Source: Lentzea sp. NEAU-D7 (GTDB taxonomy: Bacteria > Actinomycetota > Actinomycetes > Mycobacteriales > Pseudonocardiaceae). Taken from it: a DNA stretch of 64,000 nucleotides. The position numbers and the translations under genes are program-made. Below the pieces are notes generated by a model. The model had not been told where the DNA came from and made no database searches. It worked only from the letters and a program-made list of their open reading frames with translations. How positions within the stretch are numbered: the first letter of the stretch is position 1; every line of letters begins with the position of its first letter. Positions 7,622-15,672 of the stretch are shown here, piece after piece. Where the stretch lies: the NCBI RefSeq assembly GCF_026242055.1, contig NZ_JAPJDL010000014.1:62001-126000 (forward strand), written 5' to 3'.

Positions 7622-9584
7622 GCTGTTCCTGATCGACGCGCGGTGCCGGCACACCCACCGGCAGGCTGCCGTCGGGCCACACGCCGTCGTCGTCGCCGGG
7701 CACACCGGTGACGGCGTCGGCGGACCGGCCCCGCGGTGCCAGCCCGTGCTTCTCGATCAGCGGGACCACGCGCGCCGCGAGCCGGGCGCGATACCGCTTG
7801 TCCACATAGGACCGGTTGCCGTACAGGTACCGGTACGTCTCGACGAGGTCCGGGTGCTCGCGGCGGAGCCAGGCCGCAAACCACTCCTTCGCACCGGGAC
7901 GCAGGTGCAGCGGCAGCACGGTCACACCGGTCGCGCCGGCGGCCGCGATCTGCTCCAGCAGGAAGTCCAGCTGCTCCACGGAATCCGTCAGCTCCGGCAG
8001 CACCGGCGCCACGAACACCCCGCACGGCAGGCCCGCCTCCCGCACCTTCCGCACCAGGTCGAGCCGGGCGGCGGGCGTCGGCGTGCCGGGCTCCAGCGAC
8101 TTGTGCAGGTCCCGGTCCATCAACGCGAGCGACACCGCGATCCCGACCGGCACGACCTCGGCGGCCGCCGTCAGCAACGGCAGATCACGTGCCAGCAGCG
8201 TGCCCTTCGTGAGGATCGAGAAGGGCGTGCGGGAGGCGGTCAGCGCCTCGATGATCCCTGGCATCAAGGCGTACCGCCCCTCCGCCCGCTGGTACGGATC
8301 GGTGTTGGTGCCCAGCGCCACGTGCTCCTGCTTCCAGCGCGTGGACCGCAGCTGGCGCGACAGCACCTCCCCCGCGTTGACCTTGACGATCAGCTGGTTG
8401 TCGAAGTCCTTGCCGGTGTCGAGGTCCAAATAGGAGTGCGTCTTGCGGGCGAAGCAGTTGTGGGACACGATCCCGTTCGCGATGAAGTCCGCGGTGCCGG
8501 TCGAGATGTCGTAGAGGGTCATCTCCCCCAGCGGTTCCACGGACACGACACCCAGCGGCTGCTTCGACTTGATCGCCACGCCGTCGATGTCGCGCTTGCG
8601 GGTGATCGCCGGGTCGACGGTGTGGAAGAAGCGCAAGTTCTCGCGCAGCCCTCCGCGCAGCCGCACGACCCGCACGCCGCGCCGGCGGCGCAGTTCCTCG
8701 ATCGCGAAGTCGAAGTGGAAGTGCTTGAGCGCCAGGCAGATCGCTTCCAGCACGGTGGTGTTGCGCGTCGACATCCGCAGGATGCTGCGCGAGCAGGTCC
8801 CGAGGTAGTCGAACGCGCCGGCCAGGAATCCCTTGAGCCAGTCGGGGTTCGGGGCTATCTGCCAGTGCGCGAGCTCGCGCACTTGGTGCAGAAATCCCCT
8901 CCCTTCTCGCACACCGAAGTAGTCGAGATACTCCTGTGTGCGCTCCATGGCCTCGATGTCGGCCAGGGGGATGTGGAACTCGGTCTCGTCGTCGACCATG
9001 CCGCGCAGGTAGCCACGGCGGTAGTCGTCGGTCACGGAGGGCTGCTCGACGAACGCCCCCGTGCCCATCAGCTTGTTGCCGGTCGTGAGGTGCGGACGCC
9101 GGCCGACGCCCGCCGTCTCGCCCGTCACGTGCTTCCAGCCGCGGTCGGTGAGGAACCGGTGATCGCCGGACGCGACGACGGTCGTGCCGTCCTCCAGCGT
9201 CAGCCGGTACGCGGTCTTGCGCGTCTCCCAGTGGGCGAGAACGGTCGTGAGCTTGTAGCGCCGGTAGTTGCCGACGAGCTCGGTGCCGTAGATCTCGTCG
9301 CCTTCGCGCAACTCGGACAGCGGTTTCGTGCGACCGTTGCCCATGAGGATCGGCGTGTCCCCGGCCAGGCAGTAGGTGCAGGCGTGTGAGCAGCCGCGAT
9401 ACGGGTTCACCGTCCACGAGAACGGCAGCGACGAACCCGGTACCCCGTTGAGCACGGATTTGGCGCGGACCTCGTGGAACACCACGTCCGCGAACTCAGG
9501 AGTTCGTACGCTGCGCACCAGTCCCGGTAGCCCCGGTAGCGCCTGCTGCGGCTCTGCCTCGAGTTTCTGTCCGTCCCATCGCAC
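7608..9584 (-). CDS. Rv2578c/SplB-like radical SAM protein containing an intein
   Basis: The precursor is 658 residues, which becomes about 353 after removal of a 305-residue intein. The host protein is a radical SAM enzyme with the CxxxCxxC cluster motif (CSHACTYC), then YLDLDTGKDFDNQLIVK, LGTNTDPYQRAEG, FSILTKGTLL and GVTVLPLHLRPG, all as in M. tuberculosis Rv2578c, which is called SplB and is damage-inducible. The GTG at 9582-9584 is chosen because it aligns with the MRW start of Rv2578c and because a LexA box lies just upstream; a TTG at 9620 would put the box inside the gene. The third cluster Cys is the first residue after the intein, so an intact cluster needs splicing. Confidence 0.92.
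   Translation of the reverse strand: MRWDGQKLEAEPQQALPGLPGLVRSVRTPEFADVVFHEVRAKSVLNGVPGSSLPFSWTVNPYRGCSHACTYCLAGDTPILMGNGRTKPLSELREGDEIYGTELVGNYRRYKLTTVLAHWETRKTAYRLTLEDGTTVVASGDHRFLTDRGWKHVTGETAGVGRRPHLTTGNKLMGTGAFVEQPSVTDDYRRGYLRGMVDDETEFHIPLADIEAMERTQEYLDYFGVREGRGFLHQVRELAHWQIAPNPDWLKGFLAGAFDYLGTCSRSILRMSTRNTTVLEAICLALKHFHFDFAIEELRRRRGVRVVRLRGGLRENLRFFHTVDPAITRKRDIDGVAIKSKQPLGVVSVEPLGEMTLYDISTGTADFIANGIVSHNCFARKTHSYLDLDTGKDFDNQLIVKVNAGEVLSRQLRSTRWKQEHVALGTNTDPYQRAEGRYALMPGIIEALTASRTPFSILTKGTLLARDLPLLTAAAEVVPVGIAVSLALMDRDLHKSLEPGTPTPAARLDLVRKVREAGLPCGVFVAPVLPELTDSVEQLDFLLEQIAAAGATGVTVLPLHLRPGAKEWFAAWLRREHPDLVETYRYLYGNRSYVDKRYRARLAARVVPLIEKHGLAPRGRSADAVTGVPGDDDGVWPDGSLPVGVPAPRVDQEQLTLL
8457..9371 (-). 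mobile_element. Intein inserted at the third Fe-S cysteine of the radical SAM protein
   Basis: A 305-residue intein, in frame. The first residue is Cys (CLAGDTPILMGNGRTKPL, block A), block B is VVASGDHRFLTD, block F is MTLYDISTGTADFIANG, and it ends in SHN before the Cys of CFARKTH (block G). All splicing residues (Cys1, block-B His, penultimate His, final Asn, Cys+1) are present. The middle holds two LAGLIDADG-like helices, GYLRGMVDDET and GFLAGAFDYLG. In the second, the acidic catalytic residue of the usual DAEG is replaced by Leu, so the homing endonuclease is probably inactive while splicing is probably intact. Confidence 0.92.
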
Positions 9585-9592
9585 ACCGTCGA

Positions 9593-9610
9593 TTCGAACA
9601 CATGTTCGAA
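9593..9610. promoter_or_regulatory. LexA SOS box between radical SAM gene and pnuC
   Basis: TTCGAACACATGTTCGAA contains a perfect match to the actinobacterial LexA consensus TCGAAC-N4-GTTCGA. It ends 9 bp from the GTG of the radical SAM gene on one side and 19 bp from the GTG of pnuC on the other. The M. tuberculosis homologue of the radical SAM gene is a known LexA target. Confidence 0.9.
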
Positions 9611-9629
9611 CAGCGGTCAAGGAGTCCCC

Positions 9630-10199
9630 GTGTCACCCGTTGAGGTAGCAGGCTTCGTCACCGGCGCACTGTGCGTGTGGCTGGTCGCCCGGCAGAACCC
9701 CTGGAACTGGCCCATCGGGATCGCCAACAACATCGCGTTCCTCGTGCTGTTCTGGGGCAGCGGTCTCTACGCCGACTCCGGCCTGCAGATCGTCTACATG
9801 GCACTCGCGGTCTACGGCTGGTGGGCGTGGGTGCGCGGCGGCGAGCAGCACAGCGCGTTGCACGTCAGCCGCACCACCGGCGCCCAGTGGCTGTGGCTCG
9901 CGGTCGCCGGTGTGCTCGGCACCGGCCTGCTGCACTGGGTCCTCGTGACGTTCACCGAGTCGACCGTGCCCTTCTGGGACGCCATCACGACGGTGCTGTC
10001 GCTGCTCGCCACGTGGGGCCAGGCGCGCAAGAAGGTCGAGTGCTGGTGGCTGTGGATCGCCGCGGACGTGATCTACGTGCCGCTCTACGCGTACAAGGAG
10101 CTTTATCTGACAGCGGTGTTGTACGTGGGGTTCATGGTGCTGTGCGTGATCGGGTTGCGGAACTGGACCAAGGACATCAAGAACGAGGTGCCCGCGTGA
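9630..10199 (+). CDS. pnuC: Nicotinamide riboside transporter PnuC
   Basis: A 189-residue integral membrane protein with about six to seven hydrophobic segments, matching PnuC in length and in motifs such as WPIGIANNIAFLVLFW, GLQIVYMALAVYGWWAWVRGG and WWLWIAADVIYVPLYAYK. PnuC carries nicotinamide riboside across the membrane by facilitated diffusion, driven by phosphorylation inside. The kinase is supplied by the next gene, nadR, whose GTG overlaps this stop (GTGA). Start GTG 9630 has AAGGAG 5 bases upstream. The SOS box at 9593-9610 is close enough to affect its transcription. Confidence 0.92.
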   Translation: MSPVEVAGFVTGALCVWLVARQNPWNWPIGIANNIAFLVLFWGSGLYADSGLQIVYMALAVYGWWAWVRGGEQHSALHVSRTTGAQWLWLAVAGVLGTGLLHWVLVTFTESTVPFWDAITTVLSLLATWGQARKKVECWWLWIAADVIYVPLYAYKELYLTAVLYVGFMVLCVIGLRNWTKDIKNEVPA

Positions 10200-11257
10200 A
10201 GGAGTTCGGCCACGCGCTCGTGCTCGGCAAGTTCTACCCACCGCACAACGGCCACCACCACCTCATCGAGACGGCGGCCGCGCGCAGCGAACGCACGACC
10301 GTCACGGTGCTGGCGGCCTCGCACGAGACGATCCCCCTCGAACACCGCGTGCGCTGGCTGACCGAGACCCACCGCGACACGCCCGGTGTCCGCGTCATCG
10401 GCGACCTCGACGACCACCCGATGGACTTCGACTCCGACGAGGTCTGGAACCTGCACGTCGAACTGACCCGCGCGGTCCTGGGCCGGCGGGCGATCGCGGA
10501 CGGCCAGCCGGGCGCGGCACGCGTCGACGCCGTGTTCTCCAGCGAGAAGTACGGCGACGAACTGGCCCGGCGGCTCGGCGCGCAGCACGTCCTCGTCGAC
10601 CTCGACCGCCTCACGCACCGGGTGTCCGGCACGGCGGTGCGCACCGATCCCGTCGCGAACTGGCACCACCTCGCGCCCGCGACCCAGCGCGGCCTGGGCT
10701 GGAAGGTCGTGGTCGTCGGCGCGGAGAGCACCGGCACGACCACGCTGTCGACGCAGCTGGCAGCCCACTTCGGCGCGCCCTGGATCCCCGAGTACGGCCG
10801 CGAGCACACCGAGCACAAGCTCACGGCCGCACGCGCGTTCGACCCGGACGCCACGGTGGACGGTCTGGTGTGGACCCTGGGCGACTTCGAAGACGTTGCG
10901 CACGAGCAGGAACGCCGCATCCAGGCCGAGACCGCGCCCCTGGTCGTCGCGGACAACGACGCGTTCGCCGCGACCGTCTGGGGCGAGCGCTACCTCGGTT
11001 TCCGGCCGGAGCTCCCCCTGGGCTCCACACCGGACCTGTACCTGCTGACCGATCACGCCGGCGTTCCGTTCGAACAGGACGGCTGGCGTGACGGCGAGCA
11101 CCTGCGGGAGTGGATGACGGGCCTGTTCGAACGCGAGCTCGCGCAGCGCGGTGTGCCGTGGCTGAAGCTCACCGAGGACAGGTTCGCAACGGCCGTAACG
11201 GCGGTCGAACATCTCATGGGGCAGGATGTCGCGCGTGGGTCACGGTCACGGGCATAG
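10196..11257 (+). CDS. nadR: NadR: NMN adenylyltransferase / ribosylnicotinamide kinase
   Basis: A 353-residue two-domain salvage enzyme. The N-terminal nucleotidyltransferase domain has GKFYPPHNGHHHLIETA (the HxGH-type motif, here HNGH) near residue 12 and SxTxxR-like SGTAVRTDP near 145. The C-terminal kinase has the P-loop VVVGAESTGTTTLSTQLA near residue 175, then PEYGREHTE and VVADNDAFAATVWGERY. It phosphorylates nicotinamide riboside brought in by PnuC and adenylates NMN to NAD. There is no N-terminal DNA-binding domain, so it is not a repressor as in enteric bacteria. It overlaps the next gene by 32 bp. Confidence 0.92.
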   Translation: MKEFGHALVLGKFYPPHNGHHHLIETAAARSERTTVTVLAASHETIPLEHRVRWLTETHRDTPGVRVIGDLDDHPMDFDSDEVWNLHVELTRAVLGRRAIADGQPGAARVDAVFSSEKYGDELARRLGAQHVLVDLDRLTHRVSGTAVRTDPVANWHHLAPATQRGLGWKVVVVGAESTGTTTLSTQLAAHFGAPWIPEYGREHTEHKLTAARAFDPDATVDGLVWTLGDFEDVAHEQERRIQAETAPLVVADNDAFAATVWGERYLGFRPELPLGSTPDLYLLTDHAGVPFEQDGWRDGEHLREWMTGLFERELAQRGVPWLKLTEDRFATAVTAVEHLMGQDVARGSRSRA

Positions 11258-12629
11258 CCATGCGCTGAACGAGGAACCGGCATCGCAGCGCGTGCGCATG
11301 TTGCTGATGTGGCTGCTGGTGCCATTGGCGCTGGCCACCGTCGTCGGCGCGGCACTGCTGTACCCGTTCGGGCACGAGCAGAAGACCGGCGCGGAGATCG
11401 GCCTGCACCAGACGCCGGTCCAGGCCGTCGTCACCGGCGTGGCCGCGAACTGCGGTGAGAAGTGCGTCGCGGTGACCGTGCGGATGACCGACGGTGCCGC
11501 GAGCGGGCAGAGCATCACGATCCCGAGCGTGAAGGGCCCCGGAGCGCCGAGCTTCGACATCGGCGACGAGGTGGTGCTGTCCTACGCGGGCAGCCAGCCG
11601 CAGGCCGCCGAGTCGTACCAGATCGTCGACTTCCAGCGCGGCTGGTCGCTCGCCGTGCTGGCGCTGCTGTTCGCGGCCGCCGTGCTGCTGCTCGGCCGAT
11701 GGCAGGGACTCGCCGCCCTGGGCGCGTTGCTGCTGAGCTTCGTGGTGCTGGTGCTGTTCGTGATGCCGTCGATCCTCGCGGGCGAGAACCCGTTGATGGT
11801 CGCCGTGGTCGGCGCCGGGCTGATCATGTTCATGGTGCTGTACCTGACGCACGGCATATCGGCGCGCACGTCGACAGCGGTGCTCGGAACCCTGGTCAGC
11901 CTCGCGCTGATCGGCGTGCTGGGCGCGCTGTTCTCGGCCGTGTCGAAGCTGACCGGCCTGGACGAGGACACGACGAACCTCGTCACGCTCCTCGGCACCG
12001 ACATCGACACCCGCGGACTGCTGCTCGCGGGCACGCTGATCGGCGCGCTGGGCGTGCTGGACGACGTGACGGTCACCCAGACGAGCGCGGTGTGGGAGCT
12101 TCGCCGGGCCAACGACAAGCTGACGTGGCGCGAGCTCTTCGCGGCGGGCTCGCGGATCGGGCGCGACCACATGTCGTCCGTCGTGAACACGCTCGTGATG
12201 GCCTACGCCGGTGCCGCGCTGCCGTTGCTGCTGGCGATCTCGCTGGCCGGGCGGTCGATGGGCGAGATCCTGACGGCACAGCAGATCGCGCAGGAGATCG
12301 TCCGCACGCTCGTGGGCAGCATCGGCCTGGTGGCGGCCATCCCCGTGACCACCGCCCTGGCCGCCCTGGTCGCGGTGCGCCAGGAGGTCGCCCCCATCGC
12401 CGCACCGGACCCCGAACCCGAGCCTGAGCCCGAACCGAAGACCGTGAAGCGTGCCGCGAGGCCCGTGAAACCCGAGAAGCCACGGCCCGCGCGCATCGAA
12501 GGCGACCTCTTCACCGGCTACGACCCCGACAAGGGGCCGTGGGAACGTCCTAGTGGGCCAAGAGCACGAAGAGCAGCGTCAGCACGCCCGGCACCACCTG
12601 CACGAAGAAGATCTTCCGGCTCGCCGTGA
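11226..12629 (+). CDS. YibE/F family membrane protein
   Basis: A 467-residue polytopic membrane protein. The N-terminal region has a His-rich stretch (HGHGHSHAL), one transmembrane helix and an extracytoplasmic beta-type domain (residues ~55-135). This is followed by at least seven helices with family motifs LLLSFVVLVLFVMPSILAGENP, GISARTSTAVLGTL, LGVLDDVTVTQTSAVWELRRAN and GRDHMSSVVNTLVMAYAGA. The C-terminus is a Pro/Glu-rich cytoplasmic tail. The function of the family is unknown. The frame runs 80 bp into the convergent DUF1304 gene, so the true end relies on the TGA at 12627. Confidence 0.88.
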   Translation: MSRVGHGHGHSHALNEEPASQRVRMLLMWLLVPLALATVVGAALLYPFGHEQKTGAEIGLHQTPVQAVVTGVAANCGEKCVAVTVRMTDGAASGQSITIPSVKGPGAPSFDIGDEVVLSYAGSQPQAAESYQIVDFQRGWSLAVLALLFAAAVLLLGRWQGLAALGALLLSFVVLVLFVMPSILAGENPLMVAVVGAGLIMFMVLYLTHGISARTSTAVLGTLVSLALIGVLGALFSAVSKLTGLDEDTTNLVTLLGTDIDTRGLLLAGTLIGALGVLDDVTVTQTSAVWELRRANDKLTWRELFAAGSRIGRDHMSSVVNTLVMAYAGAALPLLLAISLAGRSMGEILTAQQIAQEIVRTLVGSIGLVAAIPVTTALAALVAVRQEVAPIAAPDPEPEPEPEPKTVKRAARPVKPEKPRPARIEGDLFTGYDPDKGPWERPSGPRARRAASARPAPPARRRSSGSP

Positions 12630-12903
12630 ACGTGCCGTAGACGCCCGCGACGATCACGAACACCGTGAACAGCACGGACGCGCCGAAGTCCTGACGGACC
12701 AGCGCGTAGATCAGACCGGCTGCGAGGAACCCGTTGTAGAGACCCTGGTTCGCCGCGAGGGCCTTCGACTCCTGCGCGAACTCAGGCGTGAGACCGAAGG
12801 CCTTCTGACCGCGCGGCGTCGTCCAGAGGAACATCTCCAGCACCACGATGTAGAGGTGGATCAACGCCACGAGGGCGAGCAGAACGTTGGCGATGACCTG
12901 CAC
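12550..12903 (-). CDS. DUF1304 membrane protein
   Basis: A 117-residue protein with four predicted helices, typical of DUF1304: IANVLLALVALIHLYIVVLEMFLW, the conserved ANQGLYNGFLAAGL, then FTVFVIVAGVYGTFTASRKIFF and PGVLTLLFVLL. The start is GTG 12901-12903, preceded by GGAGGAACCC. The function is unknown. It is transcribed divergently from the spermidine synthase-like gene and ends inside the 3' end of the YibE/F gene. Confidence 0.88.
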   Translation of the reverse strand: MQVIANVLLALVALIHLYIVVLEMFLWTTPRGQKAFGLTPEFAQESKALAANQGLYNGFLAAGLIYALVRQDFGASVLFTVFVIVAGVYGTFTASRKIFFVQVVPGVLTLLFVLLAH

Positions 12904-12949
12904 TTGGGTTCCTCCTCAGAGCTGACACACGCGATGAGACAATAGAGCA

Positions 12950-13786
12950 GTGGGAAGACAGCGGCCCGACACAGAGGCGATCACCGAGTCGATCGACTCC
13001 GGCGTCGCCGAACTGGTCCCCGATCTCGGTGGACGGAACTCCTGGACGTTGCGGGTCAACGGAACCCCACAGTCCCATGTGGACCTCGACGACCCGACCT
13101 ACCTGGAGTTCGAGTACGTCCGCCGGCTGGGTCACATCGTCGATCTCACCGCGCCCTCGCGTGTGCTCCACCTCGGTGGTGGCGCTCTCACGCTAGCGCG
13201 CTACGTGGCCGATCTACTCCCTCGAGCGTCTCAGCAGGTGGCCGAGATCGACGCGGGGCTGATCGCGTTCATCCGCCGCGAGCTCCCGCCACCCCCTCGG
13301 GTGAAGATCACCACAGGCGACGCCCGCGCCGTGCTCGTCAAGGCGCGGCCCGGCTCGTTCGACCTGATCGTCACCGACTGCTTCGCCGGAGCCCGCACGC
13401 CCGCGCACCTCACGTCGGTCGAGTTCGTGCAACAGGCGTCGGCCGCGCTGGCCGGCGACGGCATCTACGCGGCGAACATCGGCGACGGCAACGGCCTGCA
13501 GTTCGCCCGCGCCCAGTGCGCGACCGTGCGCTCGGTGTTCGAACACGTCTGCGTGATGGCCGAACCGGGCGTGTTCCGCGGCAGGCGCTTCGGCAACTTC
13601 GTGATCATGGCCTCGCACAACGGCCTGCCGATGCAGCAGCTGACCCGCGCGACGGCCGGGGACCCGTTCCCCGGTCGGGTGGAGCACGGGACGGGGCTGA
13701 CGAAGTTCATCGGTGGCGCACCCGTCACCACCGACGCGACCGCGACCCTCTCCCCCGCCCCGCCCTCAGGCCTCTGGGGCACCTGA
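12950..13786 (+). CDS. Spermidine synthase-like methyltransferase-fold protein
   Basis: A 278-residue protein of the polyamine synthase fold. The nucleotide-binding loop is VLHLGGGALTLARYVADLLP near residue 67, then VAEIDAGLIAFIRRELP, KITTGDARAVLVK and DLIVTDCFAGARTPAHLTSVEF. Actinobacteria carry several such proteins labelled spermidine synthase or fused MFS/spermidine synthase; this one lacks membrane helices. True aminopropyl transfer is doubtful because the active-site Asp-rich loop is replaced by TDCF. GTG start at 12950; it ends 6 bp from the convergent neighbour. Confidence 0.75.
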   Translation: MGRQRPDTEAITESIDSGVAELVPDLGGRNSWTLRVNGTPQSHVDLDDPTYLEFEYVRRLGHIVDLTAPSRVLHLGGGALTLARYVADLLPRASQQVAEIDAGLIAFIRRELPPPPRVKITTGDARAVLVKARPGSFDLIVTDCFAGARTPAHLTSVEFVQQASAALAGDGIYAANIGDGNGLQFARAQCATVRSVFEHVCVMAEPGVFRGRRFGNFVIMASHNGLPMQQLTRATAGDPFPGRVEHGTGLTKFIGGAPVTTDATATLSPAPPSGLWGT

Positions 13787-13792
13787 GCCGGG

Positions 13793-14419
13793 TCAGTCCA
13801 GCGACGTGACGAACTTCGAGACCGCGTCCGGGTGGAGCTTCTGCGCCATCCGCCCGGCCGGCGCCAGCGAGCCCAGCCGGTACAGCGGCCGTTCCGCCGC
13901 CGCCATGCCGCGCGCCTCGGAGCGCAGCTGGGCGACGAGCAGCTCCGAGAACACCAAGCCCGGCGTGTCACCGCGTGCGGCCAGCGCGTCAGCGAGCCGG
14001 CGCAGCTGGTAGACCCCCAGCTCGCGGCCGCCCGTTCCCGCGTACATCGACAAGGCGATGTTGATCGCCTTCTTGCCGCCCCGCACGAACAGGCCGACGG
14101 TCCGCGCACCGCGCAGGTCCGTGACCAGCAGGTCCAGACCGTCCGCCACCGCCAGGTCGACCTTGCGCGTGCCGAACGCCCGCACGTGCACGGTCGTGCC
14201 CTCCAGCCACACCGTGCGGCGCGCCTCGGACATCGCCAGCAGGATCACCGGCACCGCCACAATCGCCCCGGCGATGACACCGGGCCAGCGGCCACCGATC
14301 AGCCCCACGATCGCGCCGAAGGCGAGGGCGACCATGATGCCGCCGATCGCCACCATGCGCGCACGCTTGCGGACCGTCGCCTTGTCGAGCAGGTCGAGAA
14401 CGAGCTTGTCGTCGCTCAC
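13793..14419 (-). CDS. Conserved hypothetical membrane protein
   Basis: A 208-residue protein with two adjacent hydrophobic segments (residues ~22-44 and 48-64) after a basic N-terminal KATVRKRARM, and a cytoplasmic C-terminal domain of about 140 residues. It resembles an actinobacterial family found next to hisS. No catalytic motif is visible. Its GTG overlaps the stop of hisS as GTGA, so it is co-translated with the histidyl-tRNA synthetase, although no link in function is evident. Confidence 0.75.
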   Translation of the reverse strand: MSDDKLVLDLLDKATVRKRARMVAIGGIMVALAFGAIVGLIGGRWPGVIAGAIVAVPVILLAMSEARRTVWLEGTTVHVRAFGTRKVDLAVADGLDLLVTDLRGARTVGLFVRGGKKAINIALSMYAGTGGRELGVYQLRRLADALAARGDTPGLVFSELLVAQLRSEARGMAAAERPLYRLGSLAPAGRMAQKLHPDAVSKFVTSLD

Positions 14420-15672
14420 AGCGCCTTCCGCACCTCTTCGACCACGTCCGCCAGCGGCACCGTGACCTGCTCGCCGGTCGCGAGTGTCTTGACGCCGATG
14501 TTGCCCGCCTCCAGGTCGCGCTCACCGAGCACCAGCGCCAGCTTCGCGCCCGACTTGTCGGCGGCCTTGAAGCCCGCCTTCATCGAACGGCCTCCGTAGA
14601 CGAGGTCGGTCCGCACGCCCGCGGCACGCAGCTCACCGGCGATCGCGACCAGGCGCGCCCGCGCGGCCTCGCCCAGCGGCACACCGATCACGTCGACCCG
14701 GCTGAACTCCGGCAGCACGCCCTCGGCCTGCGCCGCGAGCAGCGCGCGGTCGACGCCGAGACCGAAGCCGACACCGGACAGCTCCTGACCGCCGAGCTGC
14801 GCCATCAGGCCGTCGTAACGACCACCGCCGCCGATGCCCGACTGGGCGCCGAGCCCGTCGTGGACGAACTCGAACGTCGTCTTCGTGTAGTAGTCGAGAC
14901 CGCGGACCATGCGCGGATTCTCGACGAACTTCACACCCAGCTCGGTCAAGTACCCCTTGACGAGCTCGTAGTGCTCACGGCACGCGTCACACAGGTGGTC
15001 CACCATCAGCGGCGCCTCGGCGACCAGCGCACGCACCTCGGGGCGCTTGTCGTCCAGCACGCGCAGCGGGTTCAGCTCGGCCCGCGTCCGCGTCGCCTCG
15101 TCGAGCGGCAGCTTCGCCAGGAACTCCTGCAGCAGCGCGCGGTACGCGGGACGGCAGTTCGCGTCGCCCAGCGACGTGAGCTCCAGGCGGTAGCCCGTGA
15201 GGCCGATCGCGCGGAACCCCGCGTCGCCGACCGCGATGACCTCGGCGTCCAGCGCCGGGTCGTCGATGCCGATCGCCTCGATGCCGACCTGGTGGAACTG
15301 CCGGTACCGGCCGGCCTGCGGAGCCTCCGCGCGGAAGAACTGGCCCGCGTAGTAGAGCTTCGCCGGCAACGAGCCCCGGTCGAGGCTGTGCTCGATCACG
15401 GCCCGCATCACGCCCGCGGTGCCCTCGGGGCGCAGGGTGATGGAGCGGTCACCTCGGTCGAGGAAGGTGTACATCTCCTTCGTCACGACATCGGTCGACT
15501 CGCCGACACCGCGCGAGAACAACGCCGTGTCCTCGAAGACGGGCAGCTCGATGTAGCCGTAGCCCGCGAGCTCGGCGGCACGGGTCAGCGTCGACCGGAC
15601 GTGCGCGAACGCGGCGGACGTCGGCGGGATGTAGTCGGGAACGCCTTTGGGTGCGGAAAACACGTCTCTCAA
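14416..15672 (-). CDS. hisS: Histidyl-tRNA synthetase
   Basis: A 418-residue class II synthetase that charges tRNA-His. Motif 2 is seen at TLRPEGTAGVMRAVIEH and the following FYRAEAPQAGRYRQFHQVGIEAIG-type segment, the histidine motif as RGLDYYTKTTFEF, and motif 3 as GGGRYDGLMAQLGG with GFGLGVDRALLA. The C-terminal anticodon-binding domain starts near residue 330. The start is TTG 15670-15672, overlapping the upstream stop as TTGA; GTG 15661-15663 is an alternative. The order hydrolase-hisS matches M. tuberculosis Rv2581c-Rv2580c. Confidence 0.96.
   Translation of the reverse strand: MRDVFSAPKGVPDYIPPTSAAFAHVRSTLTRAAELAGYGYIELPVFEDTALFSRGVGESTDVVTKEMYTFLDRGDRSITLRPEGTAGVMRAVIEHSLDRGSLPAKLYYAGQFFRAEAPQAGRYRQFHQVGIEAIGIDDPALDAEVIAVGDAGFRAIGLTGYRLELTSLGDANCRPAYRALLQEFLAKLPLDEATRTRAELNPLRVLDDKRPEVRALVAEAPLMVDHLCDACREHYELVKGYLTELGVKFVENPRMVRGLDYYTKTTFEFVHDGLGAQSGIGGGGRYDGLMAQLGGQELSGVGFGLGVDRALLAAQAEGVLPEFSRVDVIGVPLGEAARARLVAIAGELRAAGVRTDLVYGGRSMKAGFKAADKSGAKLALVLGERDLEAGNIGVKTLATGEQVTVPLADVVEEVRKAL

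Noticed and set aside
9585..9620. TTG at 9620 as the start of the radical SAM gene
   Set aside because: Would place the LexA box inside the coding region; GTG 9584 aligns with the Rv2578c start.
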